A stretch of 64,000 bases of DNA from Methylophilus sp. Leaf416 (lineage in GTDB: Bacteria > Pseudomonadota > Gammaproteobacteria > Burkholderiales > Methylophilaceae): the NCBI RefSeq assembly GCF_001424665.1, contig NZ_LMQS01000005.1, positions 124,322 to 188,321 of the forward strand. Direction: 5' to 3'. The position numbers and the translations under genes are program-made. Positions 45,871 through 54,398 of this stretch are shown in pieces. The stretch's first letter is position 1. Each line of letters opens with the position of its first letter. Below the pieces are notes generated by a model. It was not told where the DNA came from. It searched no databases and saw only the letters and a list, made by a program, of their open reading frames with translations.

Positions 45871-48003
45871 TTAAAAGTTAAACTCGCCCCTAATTTCGGC
45901 ACGGCGAGATTCACCAATGAGAAACTGCTCGGTATCGTAAGAGACAGCCGCATAAAGCTTGTTGGTCAAATTGCGGATGCTGCCACGCAGTGTGACATTT
46001 TTATTAATGTGCCAAGCTACATTAGCGTCATAAACGGTATAGCCAGGCAATTTTGTCGTATTTGCATTATTCGAATAACGTTCACCAACGAAACGTGCAC
46101 CTAGTCCGGCTTGCCACAATGGTTGCTGGTAATAGACCCACGCATTAGCTCCACGCTCCGGAACATCAACTGGGGTGTTGCCTGCACGCGAAATACCCGC
46201 ACTACCTTCACGCAATTCGTCATATTGAGCATCCAGAATAGCAAGGTTAAAGTCTGTGCGCCAATGATCAAGCGGTAATAATGAAGCAGAAAACTCTATG
46301 CCCCTGGATGATTGCTTGCCCCCCTGTACCGTCTGCGTTGGGTTGCTGGGATCACGCGTGAGAATATCATCCTTGCTGATATCGTAGATAGCCACAGTAA
46401 ACTCGCCTTTTCGATTATCGAGCACATGCTTGATACCAATTTCAGCCTGCTCTGCCGAGGTAAGTTTAAAGTTGCGATTGTTTGAACGTGTGCTAACAAT
46501 CGTAGAGACAGGGTCAGAACCTTGACTCCATTGACCATATAGTGATGTGTTCGGTGAGAACAGGTAAGTAGCACCCAGACGGAATGAGAAGGGAGAGAAC
46601 TGCTTGTTGTAATCAGTGGTTCTGTAAGGAAGGGTGGCAGTATGATCAAGGTCGATCCAGTCTTGGCGAAGACCTGCACTTAAGGTTAGGTCAGGCGTAA
46701 TGCGAAAAGCGTCTTCTACGAACAAGGCTTGTTGCACTGTCTTGGAGGTAAATTCCTTTAGCGTTGGGTCTATGGTTTGAAACAAGCCAGGATTGCTGTT
46801 GCTAATATCAACCGTACTACTCGGGTCATTGCCCAAGTAGAAGTTGTCAAAATACTGGAAATCAACTCGAGCAACTTCATAGCCAATAGACCATTTGTTT
46901 TCATGATTCCAAAGCTCACTCGTGCCGGCGAGAATAGTCTGGTTACCCAGTTGCCTTTGTTTGTGCTGTATCTCGGTATAAGTGTTCCTGTCGACGGTAT
47001 TAGGAGTAGCGCCTAAAGCGTACAATTCAACTCCACGCCAATGCCTGCGTGAGTTAAACCAGTAGGCTGTGTTAGTAAGTTTCAGAGAGTCTGAAATATC
47101 CCAGTCCAACTTGGCTTTCAATCTGTCATCCAGGAATTCTTGAATAGCATTGTCTACATTGTAATTCTCGTCACGCAGCTCACTTTTAATCCGGCCATTC
47201 TTTAATGGGATGCCAGTGTAATTCATAGGATTTTCATCACTATGATCATAGATAAAGTTCAGCTTGAGCGTATCACTTGGCTTGATCTCAAAATTAGTCA
47301 TTAACTTGTGACTGTAATAACGTCCATCATCCACATGTCCCTGACCGCCCGAAGCCGATGCATCAATACGTACGGCCCCCACTTCACCCACCGGTGCTGT
47401 ACCGCCTATCCCTAAACGATAGGCTCCTTGTGTGCCACCACTTACCAGGCCTTGCAATGAAAATTCACGACTAGGTGCTTTGCGGATGCTGTTCACAATG
47501 CCGCCGACTGAAGCGTCACCGAACAATACTGATGCCGGGCCACGCAATACTTCGAATCTTTCATAGCCCCAACTATCGGAGGGGTAGGTGATGGTCGTAG
47601 CCGCGACTAGCAAACGTATCCCATCTTCTGCTTGAGCTACAGAGTTATTGCCGGTGAAGCCACGGGCAGAGTAAGCAACACCGGTGCCCAGGTTGCTAAT
47701 ATCTGTGAAACCTGTAGTTCGGGAAACAGCTTCGCGTATGCTGAAATCGCCACGAAGTTTCACTGTTTCGGCATCCAGTGTTTCAACACTGGCGGGTGTT
47801 TCCAAATTGGTTAATCCAAGGCGGCTACCAGTACTGGTTTTCGCTTTCAAATTAATAGACGACTCTTGTTCTTGTTTACCTTTCACTTCTACAGCGGGTA
47901 ACTCCTCTTCAGCAGCCATTGCTTGTTGAAATTCTGTTAAAGCTGCCAGTGATAAAAATAATGCAGATAAATACGAATATGAGGGCTTAGCTCGGCGTGA
48001 CAT
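45871..48003 (-). CDS. TonB-dependent siderophore-type receptor
   Basis: 710 residues. Signal peptide (ends near AMA, residue 30), TonB-box-like ELPAVEVKG, plug (GSRLGLTNLETPASVETLDAE; FEVLRGPASVLFGDASVGGIVN) and barrel ending in the canonical aromatic FNF. The layout is of the TIGR01783 siderophore-receptor class. Cotranscribed with the PepSY protein. Its upstream region holds a sigma-54 promoter, two activator sites and two ATAGG-N7-CCTAT palindromes; no Fur-box-like sequence was obvious. Confidence 0.93.
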   Translation of the reverse strand: MSRRAKPSYSYLSALFLSLAALTEFQQAMAAEEELPAVEVKGKQEQESSINLKAKTSTGSRLGLTNLETPASVETLDAETVKLRGDFSIREAVSRTTGFTDISNLGTGVAYSARGFTGNNSVAQAEDGIRLLVAATTITYPSDSWGYERFEVLRGPASVLFGDASVGGIVNSIRKAPSREFSLQGLVSGGTQGAYRLGIGGTAPVGEVGAVRIDASASGGQGHVDDGRYYSHKLMTNFEIKPSDTLKLNFIYDHSDENPMNYTGIPLKNGRIKSELRDENYNVDNAIQEFLDDRLKAKLDWDISDSLKLTNTAYWFNSRRHWRGVELYALGATPNTVDRNTYTEIQHKQRQLGNQTILAGTSELWNHENKWSIGYEVARVDFQYFDNFYLGNDPSSTVDISNSNPGLFQTIDPTLKEFTSKTVQQALFVEDAFRITPDLTLSAGLRQDWIDLDHTATLPYRTTDYNKQFSPFSFRLGATYLFSPNTSLYGQWSQGSDPVSTIVSTRSNNRNFKLTSAEQAEIGIKHVLDNRKGEFTVAIYDISKDDILTRDPSNPTQTVQGGKQSSRGIEFSASLLPLDHWRTDFNLAILDAQYDELREGSAGISRAGNTPVDVPERGANAWVYYQQPLWQAGLGARFVGERYSNNANTTKLPGYTVYDANVAWHINKNVTLRGSIRNLTNKLYAAVSYDTEQFLIGESRRAEIRGEFNF

Positions 48004-48039
48004 GAATCAATTCTTTCTAGTTATAAATACAGTTATTTT

Positions 48040-48056
48040 ATAGGGGGGTGGCCTAT
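48040..48056. promoter_or_regulatory. Operator-like palindrome ATAGG-N7-CCTAT (copy 3)
   Basis: ATAGGGGGGTGGCCTAT, with a G6 tract as in operators of the CsoR/RcnR/FrmR family. Exactly 21 bp (two turns) from copy 4. Confidence 0.68.
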
Positions 48057-48060
48057 ATAA

Positions 48061-48077
48061 ATAGGGGAGGCGCCTAT
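48061..48077. promoter_or_regulatory. Operator-like palindrome ATAGG-N7-CCTAT (copy 4)
   Basis: ATAGGGGAGGCGCCTAT, 15 bp beyond the -12 element of the minus-strand sigma-54 promoter, just downstream of the expected start of the receptor transcript. Confidence 0.68.
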
Positions 48078-48092
48078 AGTACCCGATTCATA

Positions 48093-48107
48093 GCAGAATG
48101 TGTGCCA
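48093..48107 (-). promoter_or_regulatory. Sigma-54 promoter of the siderophore-type receptor
   Basis: On the minus strand: TGGCAC-N5-CTGC with correct -24/-12 spacing, about 90 bp before the ATG at 48003. Confidence 0.68.
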
Positions 48108-48172
48108 TCTTATTAAAAACTCTTTTAATCAATGGCTTGTATGATTTTCGCTTTTTATTTTAATGTTGCCTC

Positions 48173-48220
48173 TGTTGATTTTGCAGCAATTGACTATTGA
48201 GAACTGTTGCAGCGCAAGCA
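48173..48220. promoter_or_regulatory. Two upstream activator sites, variant TGTT-N8-RGCA/AGCA
   Basis: TGTTGATTTTGCAGCA (48173) and TGTTGCAGCGCAAGCA (48205), each one base off in the right half-site. Centres are 73.5 and 105.5 bp from the minus-strand -24 element (7 and 10 turns). Confidence 0.6.
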
Positions 48221-48345
48221 GTAGAATTGCCGATTTTTTAATAACTATTTGATATAAGTGAATGACAAAATGTTATTTGTAATTATTATGTAGCAAGCGT
48301 ATCTTTCACGTTTTTGAAAATAAATACCACGTGACGGATACATAA

Positions 48346-49461
48346 ATGGCGAGAAATGATCGTGACAATGCGGGCGAGGGAGTATGGACAGCATCCGAGT
48401 TTGATGAAAACCTTTCGGGAGAGGACAAGATTGTTCTTTTTCCCAATCCACAACGTTTAAGTTTATCCGTTAGAGCAAGCGCACTTATTTATTCTGATGA
48501 GAAATCCAAGCAGTTACTTTCTTTGATTGAAAAGGTAGCGCCAAGTGATGCTACTGCTTTGATCAAAGGTGAAACTGGCACGGGCAAGGAGTTGGTAGCA
48601 AGACACATCCATAATTTAAGCCCAAGAAAAGCGGGCCCATTTGCGGCCATCAATTGCGGTGCCTTTTCAGAAACATTGGTTGAAAGTGAATTATTCGGTT
48701 ACGAGCGAGGTGCGTTTACCGGCGCCGTCGGTTCCAAAAAAGGATGGTTCGAGACTGCCAACGGCGGGACCTTATTCCTGGATGAAATCGGAGATTTACC
48801 TCTCTCCACCCAGGTGAAGTTGCTCAGGGTTTTACAGGAGCGTGAAGTGACGCCGATAGGTTCCCGAAAACCGGTTCCAATTGATGTGCGGCTGATAGCT
48901 GCGACCAATGTGAACCTGGTGGAAGCCGTGAATGCAGGCAGGTTCAGGGAAGACTTGTACTACCGGATTAAAGTGGTCCCCATTGAGATCCCGCCTTTGC
49001 GAGATCGTAAGGGGGATATTTTGCCTCTGGTTGAACATTTTCTGGAGGTCTATCGCAATCGCTTGCATACGGTGAAGCCGCAGCTGACATCAGACACAAT
49101 TAAATTGATGAATGATTATCCATGGCCGGGAAATATCCGTGAACTGGAAAATGTCATTCACCGGGCATTACTGGTGTGCGACGGCAAATTGCTGAAGCCA
49201 TCGGATTTGAACTTGCCAAGTTTGCAAAGTCTTGCAGGCTCCGGGGTAAGCAATAGTTTGTCACTTGAAGATCAGATGGATGCTTTGCTGAGTGAATATT
49301 TCAAACTGGAGCCAGATGAATTGCTTGAGAATTGCGTTAAAAGAATAGTGCTCAAAGCTTATGAATATTCACACCAGAACCAAGTGCAAACGGCGCGGGT
49401 GCTGGGGATTAGCCGTAATGTGTTAAGGGCTTATTTAAAGCAATACGGGATTATCCAGTAA
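48346..49461 (+). CDS. Sigma-54-dependent enhancer-binding activator without sensory domain (SfnR-like build)
   Basis: 371 residues. Only about 45 residues precede the AAA+ domain (about 45-290), so there is no receiver, PAS, GAF or V4R domain. Walker A GETGTGKE, the sigma-54 contact loop GAFTGA (ESELFGYERGAFTGA), Walker B GGTLFLDEIGDL and the R-finger region REDLYYRIKVVPI are intact. The C-terminal Fis-type helix-turn-helix (VQTARVLGISRNVLRAYLKQYG) binds DNA. Activators of this build (PspF, SfnR) are controlled by abundance or a partner protein. It lies among six sigma-54-type promoters with shared upstream sites and is their best candidate regulator. Followed by a terminator. Confidence 0.93.
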   Translation: MARNDRDNAGEGVWTASEFDENLSGEDKIVLFPNPQRLSLSVRASALIYSDEKSKQLLSLIEKVAPSDATALIKGETGTGKELVARHIHNLSPRKAGPFAAINCGAFSETLVESELFGYERGAFTGAVGSKKGWFETANGGTLFLDEIGDLPLSTQVKLLRVLQEREVTPIGSRKPVPIDVRLIAATNVNLVEAVNAGRFREDLYYRIKVVPIEIPPLRDRKGDILPLVEHFLEVYRNRLHTVKPQLTSDTIKLMNDYPWPGNIRELENVIHRALLVCDGKLLKPSDLNLPSLQSLAGSGVSNSLSLEDQMDALLSEYFKLEPDELLENCVKRIVLKAYEYSHQNQVQTARVLGISRNVLRAYLKQYGIIQ

Positions 49462-49497
49462 TTAACTTTTGCTAGTTTTTAACAGGTAGTCTCAAAC

Positions 49498-49525
49498 GCC
49501 ACTCAAAACAACGAGTGGCTTTTTT
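49498..49525 (+). terminator. Rho-independent terminator after the activator gene
   Basis: Stem GCCACTC / GAGTGGC, 8-base loop, T6 run. Confidence 0.9.
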
Positions 49526-49539
49526 GTAGCCATGAGGAC

Positions 49540-49576
49540 TGTTTGCCACGCAACAGTAGTTGTTTCTACAGAGACA
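49540..49576 (+). promoter_or_regulatory. Two upstream activator sites, TGTT-N8-AACA
   Basis: TGTTTGCCACGCAACA (49540) and TGTTTCTACAGAGACA (49561, one base off), starts 21 bp apart. Centres are 92.5 and 71.5 bp before the -24-like element. Confidence 0.68.
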
Positions 49577-49639
49577 GTTAACCATTGGAAGAAATGCGAT
49601 TTATGTCTTAACCAATTGAATATTAATAGTTTTTTATGT

Positions 49640-49654
49640 TGGCACAAAAATTGT
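49640..49654 (+). promoter_or_regulatory. Sigma-54-like promoter of the tonB operon
   Basis: TGGCAC-N5-TTGT: perfect -24, but -12 reads GT instead of GC. Spacing is right and the activator sites are in phase, so it is likely functional but weaker. Confidence 0.5.
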
Positions 49655-49729
49655 ATATATAAAGCAATATTTCATGGATGTACAAAGCAAGAGATTATGC
49701 ATATGTACGCTTGCTTAAGGGAATAATTG

Positions 49730-50575
49730 ATGTCGAGTTCACTAAGTCGTTATGTAGTTGATGCATTTGATGACAAAACTTTTAGCCAGTTGGCAAAGCC
49801 AACGGCACAATTGGCTGCAAAACTGGAGCGGATTGCTATCAAGCAAGGGTTGCAGTTTGATGGCGAGCTAAAAAAGAGTGTTTACATTTGGGCTGGTACA
49901 GGCATTGTTTTACTGCACCTGGCTGCCGTATGGGCATATCTTAATTACGAGCAGCCTCCTTTGGTTGTTGAACCTAAGCATGAGGTGGCGATTGAGTTTA
50001 TCAAACCTGAAATTCCACCGCCGGTGGTAGAGCCGCCTCCGCCACCACCGCCTCCGCCGCCACCAAAAATACAGAAAGTAGCACCGCCGCCACCCCAGCC
50101 CATCGCAGCACTTAAAACGGCGCCTGCGGTTGAAAATGTGGCGCCGACTGATTTGACCGTGCAAGAAAACACCAAGGCAGAGGCAACCAGTGCGCCGGTG
50201 ATGGCAGCCAGCGGTCCGCTGGACAAAAGCGCACCGATACCCGAAGTAGCGCCACCACCAGCACCGCCTGCACCCAAGGTTGAAGAACCTGTAACAGAAG
50301 CTTCTGCTAACGCAGGCTATTTGAATAACCCCAAACCTGATTATCCCGGTGCGGCATTAAGAAACGGGTGGGGTGGAACAGTCATATTGCGTGTACGAGT
50401 GTTGGCAAGCGGAGCCCCTGAGAGTGCAACAGTCAAAAAATCAACCGGTAAGAAAGTACTTGATGATGCGGCTGTAAATACTGTCATGAAATGGACTTTC
50501 GTACCCTCTAAGCGTGGCAGCACACCTATCGATGGCTGGGCTACTGTGCCAATTATTTTTAATCCTGAACAATAA
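49730..50575 (+). CDS. tonB: TonB energy transducer
   Basis: 281 residues from ATG 49730 (a TTG one codon earlier is ignored; AAGGGA lies upstream). A cytoplasmic N-terminal tail of about 48 residues, longer than usual, precedes the single membrane helix (YIWAGTGIVLLHLAAVWAYL). Then a Pro-rich periplasmic spanner with an 11-proline run, an Ala/Pro linker, and a TonB_C domain (NPKPDYPGAALRNGWGGTVILRV ... VMKWTFVPSKRG). It transmits proton-motive force to outer-membrane receptors; exbB and exbD follow directly. Confidence 0.93.
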   Translation: MSSSLSRYVVDAFDDKTFSQLAKPTAQLAAKLERIAIKQGLQFDGELKKSVYIWAGTGIVLLHLAAVWAYLNYEQPPLVVEPKHEVAIEFIKPEIPPPVVEPPPPPPPPPPPKIQKVAPPPPQPIAALKTAPAVENVAPTDLTVQENTKAEATSAPVMAASGPLDKSAPIPEVAPPPAPPAPKVEEPVTEASANAGYLNNPKPDYPGAALRNGWGGTVILRVRVLASGAPESATVKKSTGKKVLDDAAVNTVMKWTFVPSKRGSTPIDGWATVPIIFNPEQ

Positions 50576-50587
50576 GGAATTTAGATT

Positions 50588-51316
50588 ATGTTAGAAGTAT
50601 CTTCATCAACATCTGCAGTCGTACAAGGCGTATTGATTGTATTAGTCATCGGCTCAATTTTCACCTGGGTTTTGATTTTAATTAAGGCCTATCAGGTGTG
50701 GCTGATCCGCCGTCAAAACGTTAAATTCCGTGGCGCATTCTGGTCTGCGTCCGATTTGAATGCAGCTTCTAAGTTAGAAGGGCATGCAGGCCCTGCTTAT
50801 CGTGTCGCCCAAGTGGGTTTTCATGCACTGAAAGAGTTTGATGCTTCATCAGGCGCTGGTGGTGATCTACAGCACTCCGGTGACCGCCAGGATGTACTGG
50901 AGCGTGCGTTAAAACAGCAGATTAAAAAAGAGCGTTTTATCCGTGAAGCCGGCCTGGTAGTGCTGGCTAGTATTGGTAGTACTGCGCCATTCGTCGGTCT
51001 GTTTGGTACGGTGTGGGGCATTATGCACGCGCTGACTGACATCAGCCGTCTGGGCTCTGCCAGCTTGGAAGTCGTTGCAGGCCCGATTGGTGAAGCATTG
51101 ATTGCGACTGCAATTGGTATTGCTGTAGCGGTACCGGCGGTGCTTGCCTATAACTTCTTCCTGCGCCGCTTGAAGACCAGCAGCGACAACCTGGATGATT
51201 TTGCCGCAGACTTGATCAAAGTATCCCGTCGCGTGACTTTCCAGCCACGTATTGAAACTGGCAGTACAACTCAAGAAGCTAATGTAGTGCGTAACCTGAA
51301 AGGAGCGATAGCTTAA
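50588..51316 (+). CDS. exbB: ExbB/TolQ-family proton channel subunit
   Basis: 242 residues with three membrane helices: VVQGVLIVLVIGSIFTWVLI, then the pair LVVLASIGSTAPFVGLFGTVWGIM and GPIGEALIATAIGIAVAVPAVLAYN. The GSTAPFVGLFGTVWGI block is diagnostic. It energises TonB with ExbD. 12 bp after tonB, one-base overlap with exbD. Confidence 0.95.
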   Translation: MLEVSSSTSAVVQGVLIVLVIGSIFTWVLILIKAYQVWLIRRQNVKFRGAFWSASDLNAASKLEGHAGPAYRVAQVGFHALKEFDASSGAGGDLQHSGDRQDVLERALKQQIKKERFIREAGLVVLASIGSTAPFVGLFGTVWGIMHALTDISRLGSASLEVVAGPIGEALIATAIGIAVAVPAVLAYNFFLRRLKTSSDNLDDFAADLIKVSRRVTFQPRIETGSTTQEANVVRNLKGAIA

Positions 51317-51720
51317 TGTCTTTTAGTTCAAGCGATGGCGACGACGTCCTGAGTGAGATCAACGTAACCCCGTTAGTGGATGTGATGTTGGTATTGCTGG
51401 TGGCATTTATTGTGACTGCCCCGGTGATGACCAATGCAATCTCCGTGAATTTGCCTAAAACGGTTGCAACCAAACCTACCGACCAGCTTAAACCTGTGAC
51501 ACTAAGTGTAGACGCCAAAGGCGATGTTTACGTGGATAAAGATCAAGTGCCCTTGACCGAGCTTGAAAGCAAGTTGAAAACGATTTACCAGCAACGTCCG
51601 GAACAGGTGTTTCATCTGAGTTCAGACGATGAAGTGAATTACGGGTCTGTTGCAAAGGTGATGGCGATAGTGGAACGTGTAGGCATATCCAAATTGGCTG
51701 TGTTAACTAAAGCTGAGTAA
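51316..51720 (+). CDS. exbD: ExbD biopolymer transport subunit
   Basis: 134 residues. The single N-terminal helix VDVMLVLLVAFIVTAPVM contains the essential proton-carrying Asp (EINVTPLVDVMLVLL); the periplasmic domain follows. Forms the motor complex with ExbB and TonB. Confidence 0.95.
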   Translation: MSFSSSDGDDVLSEINVTPLVDVMLVLLVAFIVTAPVMTNAISVNLPKTVATKPTDQLKPVTLSVDAKGDVYVDKDQVPLTELESKLKTIYQQRPEQVFHLSSDDEVNYGSVAKVMAIVERVGISKLAVLTKAE

Positions 51721-51754
51721 TACAAGCGTAGAGAAAATAGTGGAGATTTAAAGA

Positions 51755-52198
51755 ATGACTAAATTAAATAGTTTTGTGTGCTTTAAGGGGACTTTAGCCG
51801 TAATAACAACCGGCTTAATGTTAAGTGCACAGAATGTGACTGCACACCATGCTTTTTCGGCAGAGTTTGATGCTTTGAAGCCGATTGAAATTAAAGGTGT
51901 GGTCACCAAAGCCGAGTGGGTGAACCCGCATAGCTGGGTATATGTTGATGTAAAAGAAGCCGATGGCACAGTCAGCAACTGGGGATTTGAGTTTGGGGCA
52001 CCTTTCAGCCTCAAACAAAAAGGCCTGACCAAAACTGTGTTGCCATCAGGTACTGAAGTAGTCATCAATGGTTATTTATCGAAGAATGGTAAGAAATTCG
52101 CCTATTCCACTTCTATCAAATTGGCCGATGGCCGGGTATTCCAGACTGGCGGTGCACAGGACGCACCAGCATTGCCGTCTGCAGGTACCACTAACTAA
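51755..52198 (+). CDS. Exported DUF6152-family protein
   Basis: 147 residues, signal peptide (ends VTA, residue 28), then HHAFSAEFDALKPIEIKGVVTKAEWVNPHSWVYVDVKE, the signature of DUF6152. A small beta-barrel (OB-like) domain is likely. The mature N-terminus begins with HH, a possible metal site. Often found beside TonB-dependent receptors and exported partners like the two genes after it. Function unknown. Confidence 0.82.
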   Translation: MTKLNSFVCFKGTLAVITTGLMLSAQNVTAHHAFSAEFDALKPIEIKGVVTKAEWVNPHSWVYVDVKEADGTVSNWGFEFGAPFSLKQKGLTKTVLPSGTEVVINGYLSKNGKKFAYSTSIKLADGRVFQTGGAQDAPALPSAGTTN

Positions 52199-52225
52199 TG
52201 TCACTGATGACAAAAAATTAAAAGA

Positions 52226-53041
52226 ATGGGATTTCAGTTGATGCCTTTAAGGATGCAATCCGGGCAACGTGTGAAAGAAATAGCGACTTTGCTGTCTTTC
52301 ATGGTGTTGGCCTTTTTTTTACCGGTTGATCATGTATTTGCCCACGATGCCAAAATTCCTCGCGGAGCTGACAAAAAACCGGATTTTTCCGGTATATGGG
52401 AGACCACCAGTTCGGCAGATGAAGATTTGGAGCCGCATATTGCACGCGCTGATGCTTCTTCTGGTGTGGGTGTGGTGGAGGGTGGAGAGATTCCGTACCT
52501 GCCGCAAGCTCTAGAGCAGCGAAAGAAGAATTTTGAAAACAGGTTCACCGCAGATCCACGCTTGAGAGGTGCCACGCTCGGCGTACCACGTGGCATCTAT
52601 TACCGTGAACCCATCCAGCTATTCCAGCGGCCACGTGATATCACTATCGTGCATCAATTTGGACACTCGGTACGCACTATACACACCAACAATACCGAGC
52701 ATCCTGATGATCCTAACGACTGGTGGTTAGGCGACTCCCGTGGTCATTGGGAAGGCGATACCCTGGTTGTTGACGTGAAGCACTTTAATGATAAAACCTG
52801 GCTGGATCGTTCAGGTAACTTTCACAGTGATGCACTGCACGTTGTGGAGCGCTGGAAGCTGGCTGATGCTAACACGATTGAATACAAGGCCACGATTGAA
52901 GACAAAAATGTGTTTAGCCGTCCATGGAACATTACTGTTTATTTGCATCGCCACCCAGAAAAAAACTTTCAGCTTATTGAAGATTACCGCCACACCCTCG
53001 AGTACGAGCAACATTACCCGCCAAAGCCGGACACTAAATAG
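52226..53041 (+). CDS. Exported protein with GDSRGHWEG motif (copy A)
   Basis: 271 residues; signal peptide ending near VFA (residue 39). The mature part has KPDFSGIWE and GDSRGHWEGDTLVVDVKHFN, both shared with the next protein (PDISGLWS; GDSRGHWEGNTLVVDVSNHN). The two are diverged tandem paralogues. An alternative start is ATG 52241. The role is not known; the conserved His/Glu/Asp-rich motif suggests a binding or catalytic surface. Part of the tonB-exbB-exbD-DUF6152 operon. Confidence 0.78.
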   Translation: MGFQLMPLRMQSGQRVKEIATLLSFMVLAFFLPVDHVFAHDAKIPRGADKKPDFSGIWETTSSADEDLEPHIARADASSGVGVVEGGEIPYLPQALEQRKKNFENRFTADPRLRGATLGVPRGIYYREPIQLFQRPRDITIVHQFGHSVRTIHTNNTEHPDDPNDWWLGDSRGHWEGDTLVVDVKHFNDKTWLDRSGNFHSDALHVVERWKLADANTIEYKATIEDKNVFSRPWNITVYLHRHPEKNFQLIEDYRHTLEYEQHYPPKPDTK

Positions 53042-53074
53042 CTCAGTAACTCAGTTAAAACAAATGAATGGTCA

Positions 53075-54106
53075 ATGAATCATATGATTAAACATGGTAT
53101 TAAGCGCTTTTCAGGGTACTCCAGTATTTTCCTTGCTTTGTGCGCAATGGCAGCGTCAGAGTCATCGCTGGCTGCCGATGAAGCTAAGAGCAAGGCTCAG
53201 CCAGTAGCTGCAACACCGGTTGTCACGCCACCTGGTCAGACCAGGATTGCCCGTGAAACTTCATTTCCTAAACTGGTCTCAGGAAAATGGAGTGGTCCGC
53301 GGTTGCCGGATGGCCAACCTGACATTAGTGGCTTGTGGTCGAACACGATTGGTAATCACAGCAATCTGGAAGACCCGCAAGCAGGGGTGATTTACGAAGC
53401 CAGAAAAAAACCACTGGGGCCACGTGAAGAGCGGGCACCAAGCCGAATCAGCGATCCTCAGGATGGCAAATTCCCTTTCCAGCCATGGGCCAAGGAAAAG
53501 GTGGAACAGTTCAGGATAGGCTTTCATAACCCCACCAACCCAGGTCATGTAGAGCCAAACGCACGATGCGCACCGGGTGGCGTACCAAAATCCTTTTACT
53601 GGCACGGTTATGATATTTTGCAATATCCAGGGTATGTATTGTTTGTATTTGATAACGGCAGCCGGATTATCCACCTGGATAACAAACCACATCTGCCTTC
53701 CAAATTAAAACTATGGAACGGTGATTCCAGAGGGCATTGGGAAGGCAATACGCTGGTAGTTGATGTGAGTAATCATAACGGAAAAGCACTGTTCGGACGC
53801 TCAGGTGAGTTCGTCAGTGAGAATGCCACTATCAAAGAAAAATATATTTTTTCAGACGATGGCAAACGTTTTAATTACGAAGGCACGTTTGATGATCCGA
53901 CCATCTATACACGGCCTTTCACCATCACCATTCCTGCCATTAAGTATACCGAAGCAGAGGATTCTGATGGCTGGAACCTGGAAGCCCGCTGGGCAAAAAC
54001 TAAAACCAGCGCCAAGTATTTGGAACATGATGAACGTATATGCTTTGAAAACAATGGTGGCTTCGGTTTAGGTGCAACAGACACGCCACAGGTGTTAGTT
54101 AAATAA
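53075..54106 (+). CDS. Exported protein with GDSRGHWEG motif (copy B)
   Basis: 343 residues; signal peptide ending near SLAA (residue 34), Ala/Pro linker, then a longer N-terminal part than copy A and the shared blocks GRSGEF and RPFTITIP. Cysteines at NARCAPGG and ERICFENN could pair. 33 bp after copy A. Followed by a terminator and then the sigma-54-driven receptor, so this is the last gene of the six-gene tonB operon. Confidence 0.78.
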   Translation: MNHMIKHGIKRFSGYSSIFLALCAMAASESSLAADEAKSKAQPVAATPVVTPPGQTRIARETSFPKLVSGKWSGPRLPDGQPDISGLWSNTIGNHSNLEDPQAGVIYEARKKPLGPREERAPSRISDPQDGKFPFQPWAKEKVEQFRIGFHNPTNPGHVEPNARCAPGGVPKSFYWHGYDILQYPGYVLFVFDNGSRIIHLDNKPHLPSKLKLWNGDSRGHWEGNTLVVDVSNHNGKALFGRSGEFVSENATIKEKYIFSDDGKRFNYEGTFDDPTIYTRPFTITIPAIKYTEAEDSDGWNLEARWAKTKTSAKYLEHDERICFENNGGFGLGATDTPQVLVK

Positions 54107-54136
54107 CAAATATTTCCAAGTTCATCGACTGATAAA

Positions 54137-54163
54137 GCCCGGTTAAAACTGGGTTTTTTTTTA
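54137..54163 (+). terminator. Rho-independent terminator after the tonB operon
   Basis: CCCGGTT / AACTGGG-type stem with an A-rich loop and a T9 run. Confidence 0.85.
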
Positions 54164-54254
54164 TGGTATTTGTAGCTTTATTCGATAGAAGGGAAATGAA
54201 TAAATGATCTTGATCTTAGTAAAATTTTATACATAACTCAGGGTGAAAAAAAGC

Positions 54255-54270
54255 TGTTTCCACAGCAACA
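54255..54270 (+). promoter_or_regulatory. Upstream activator site, TGTT-N8-AACA
   Basis: TGTTTCCACAGCAACA; centre 136.5 bp before the -24 element, exactly 13 turns. A degenerate half-site (TGTTG) follows at 54285. Confidence 0.72.
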
Positions 54271-54398
54271 ATCGCTAAAGATTATGTTGGGTGAGATGCA
54301 GTATTTTTAAATTTACAAAGATATTATTTTATTAAAATGAAAAATAAATTTCAATAAAATCAAATAGATAAAAGATTATATAACAGCATTCTTTTGTA

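Larger units (their letters stand above)
48004..48345. other. 342-bp divergent intergenic region, densest control region in the window
   Basis: Between the siderophore-type receptor (minus) and the sigma-54 activator (plus). From left: two operator-like palindromes, a minus-strand sigma-54 promoter, two activator sites. The activator sites also lie about 126 bp before the activator gene's own ATG, so it may control itself. Confidence 0.75.

Noticed and set aside
48040-48077. Fur box in front of the siderophore-type receptor
   Set aside because: The palindromes are G-rich and do not resemble the GATAAT-type Fur repeats; the same motif occurs before non-siderophore genes.
49532-49726. 64-codon plus-strand frame before tonB
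   Set aside because: It covers the activator sites and promoter of the tonB operon, has an odd composition and no ribosome site.
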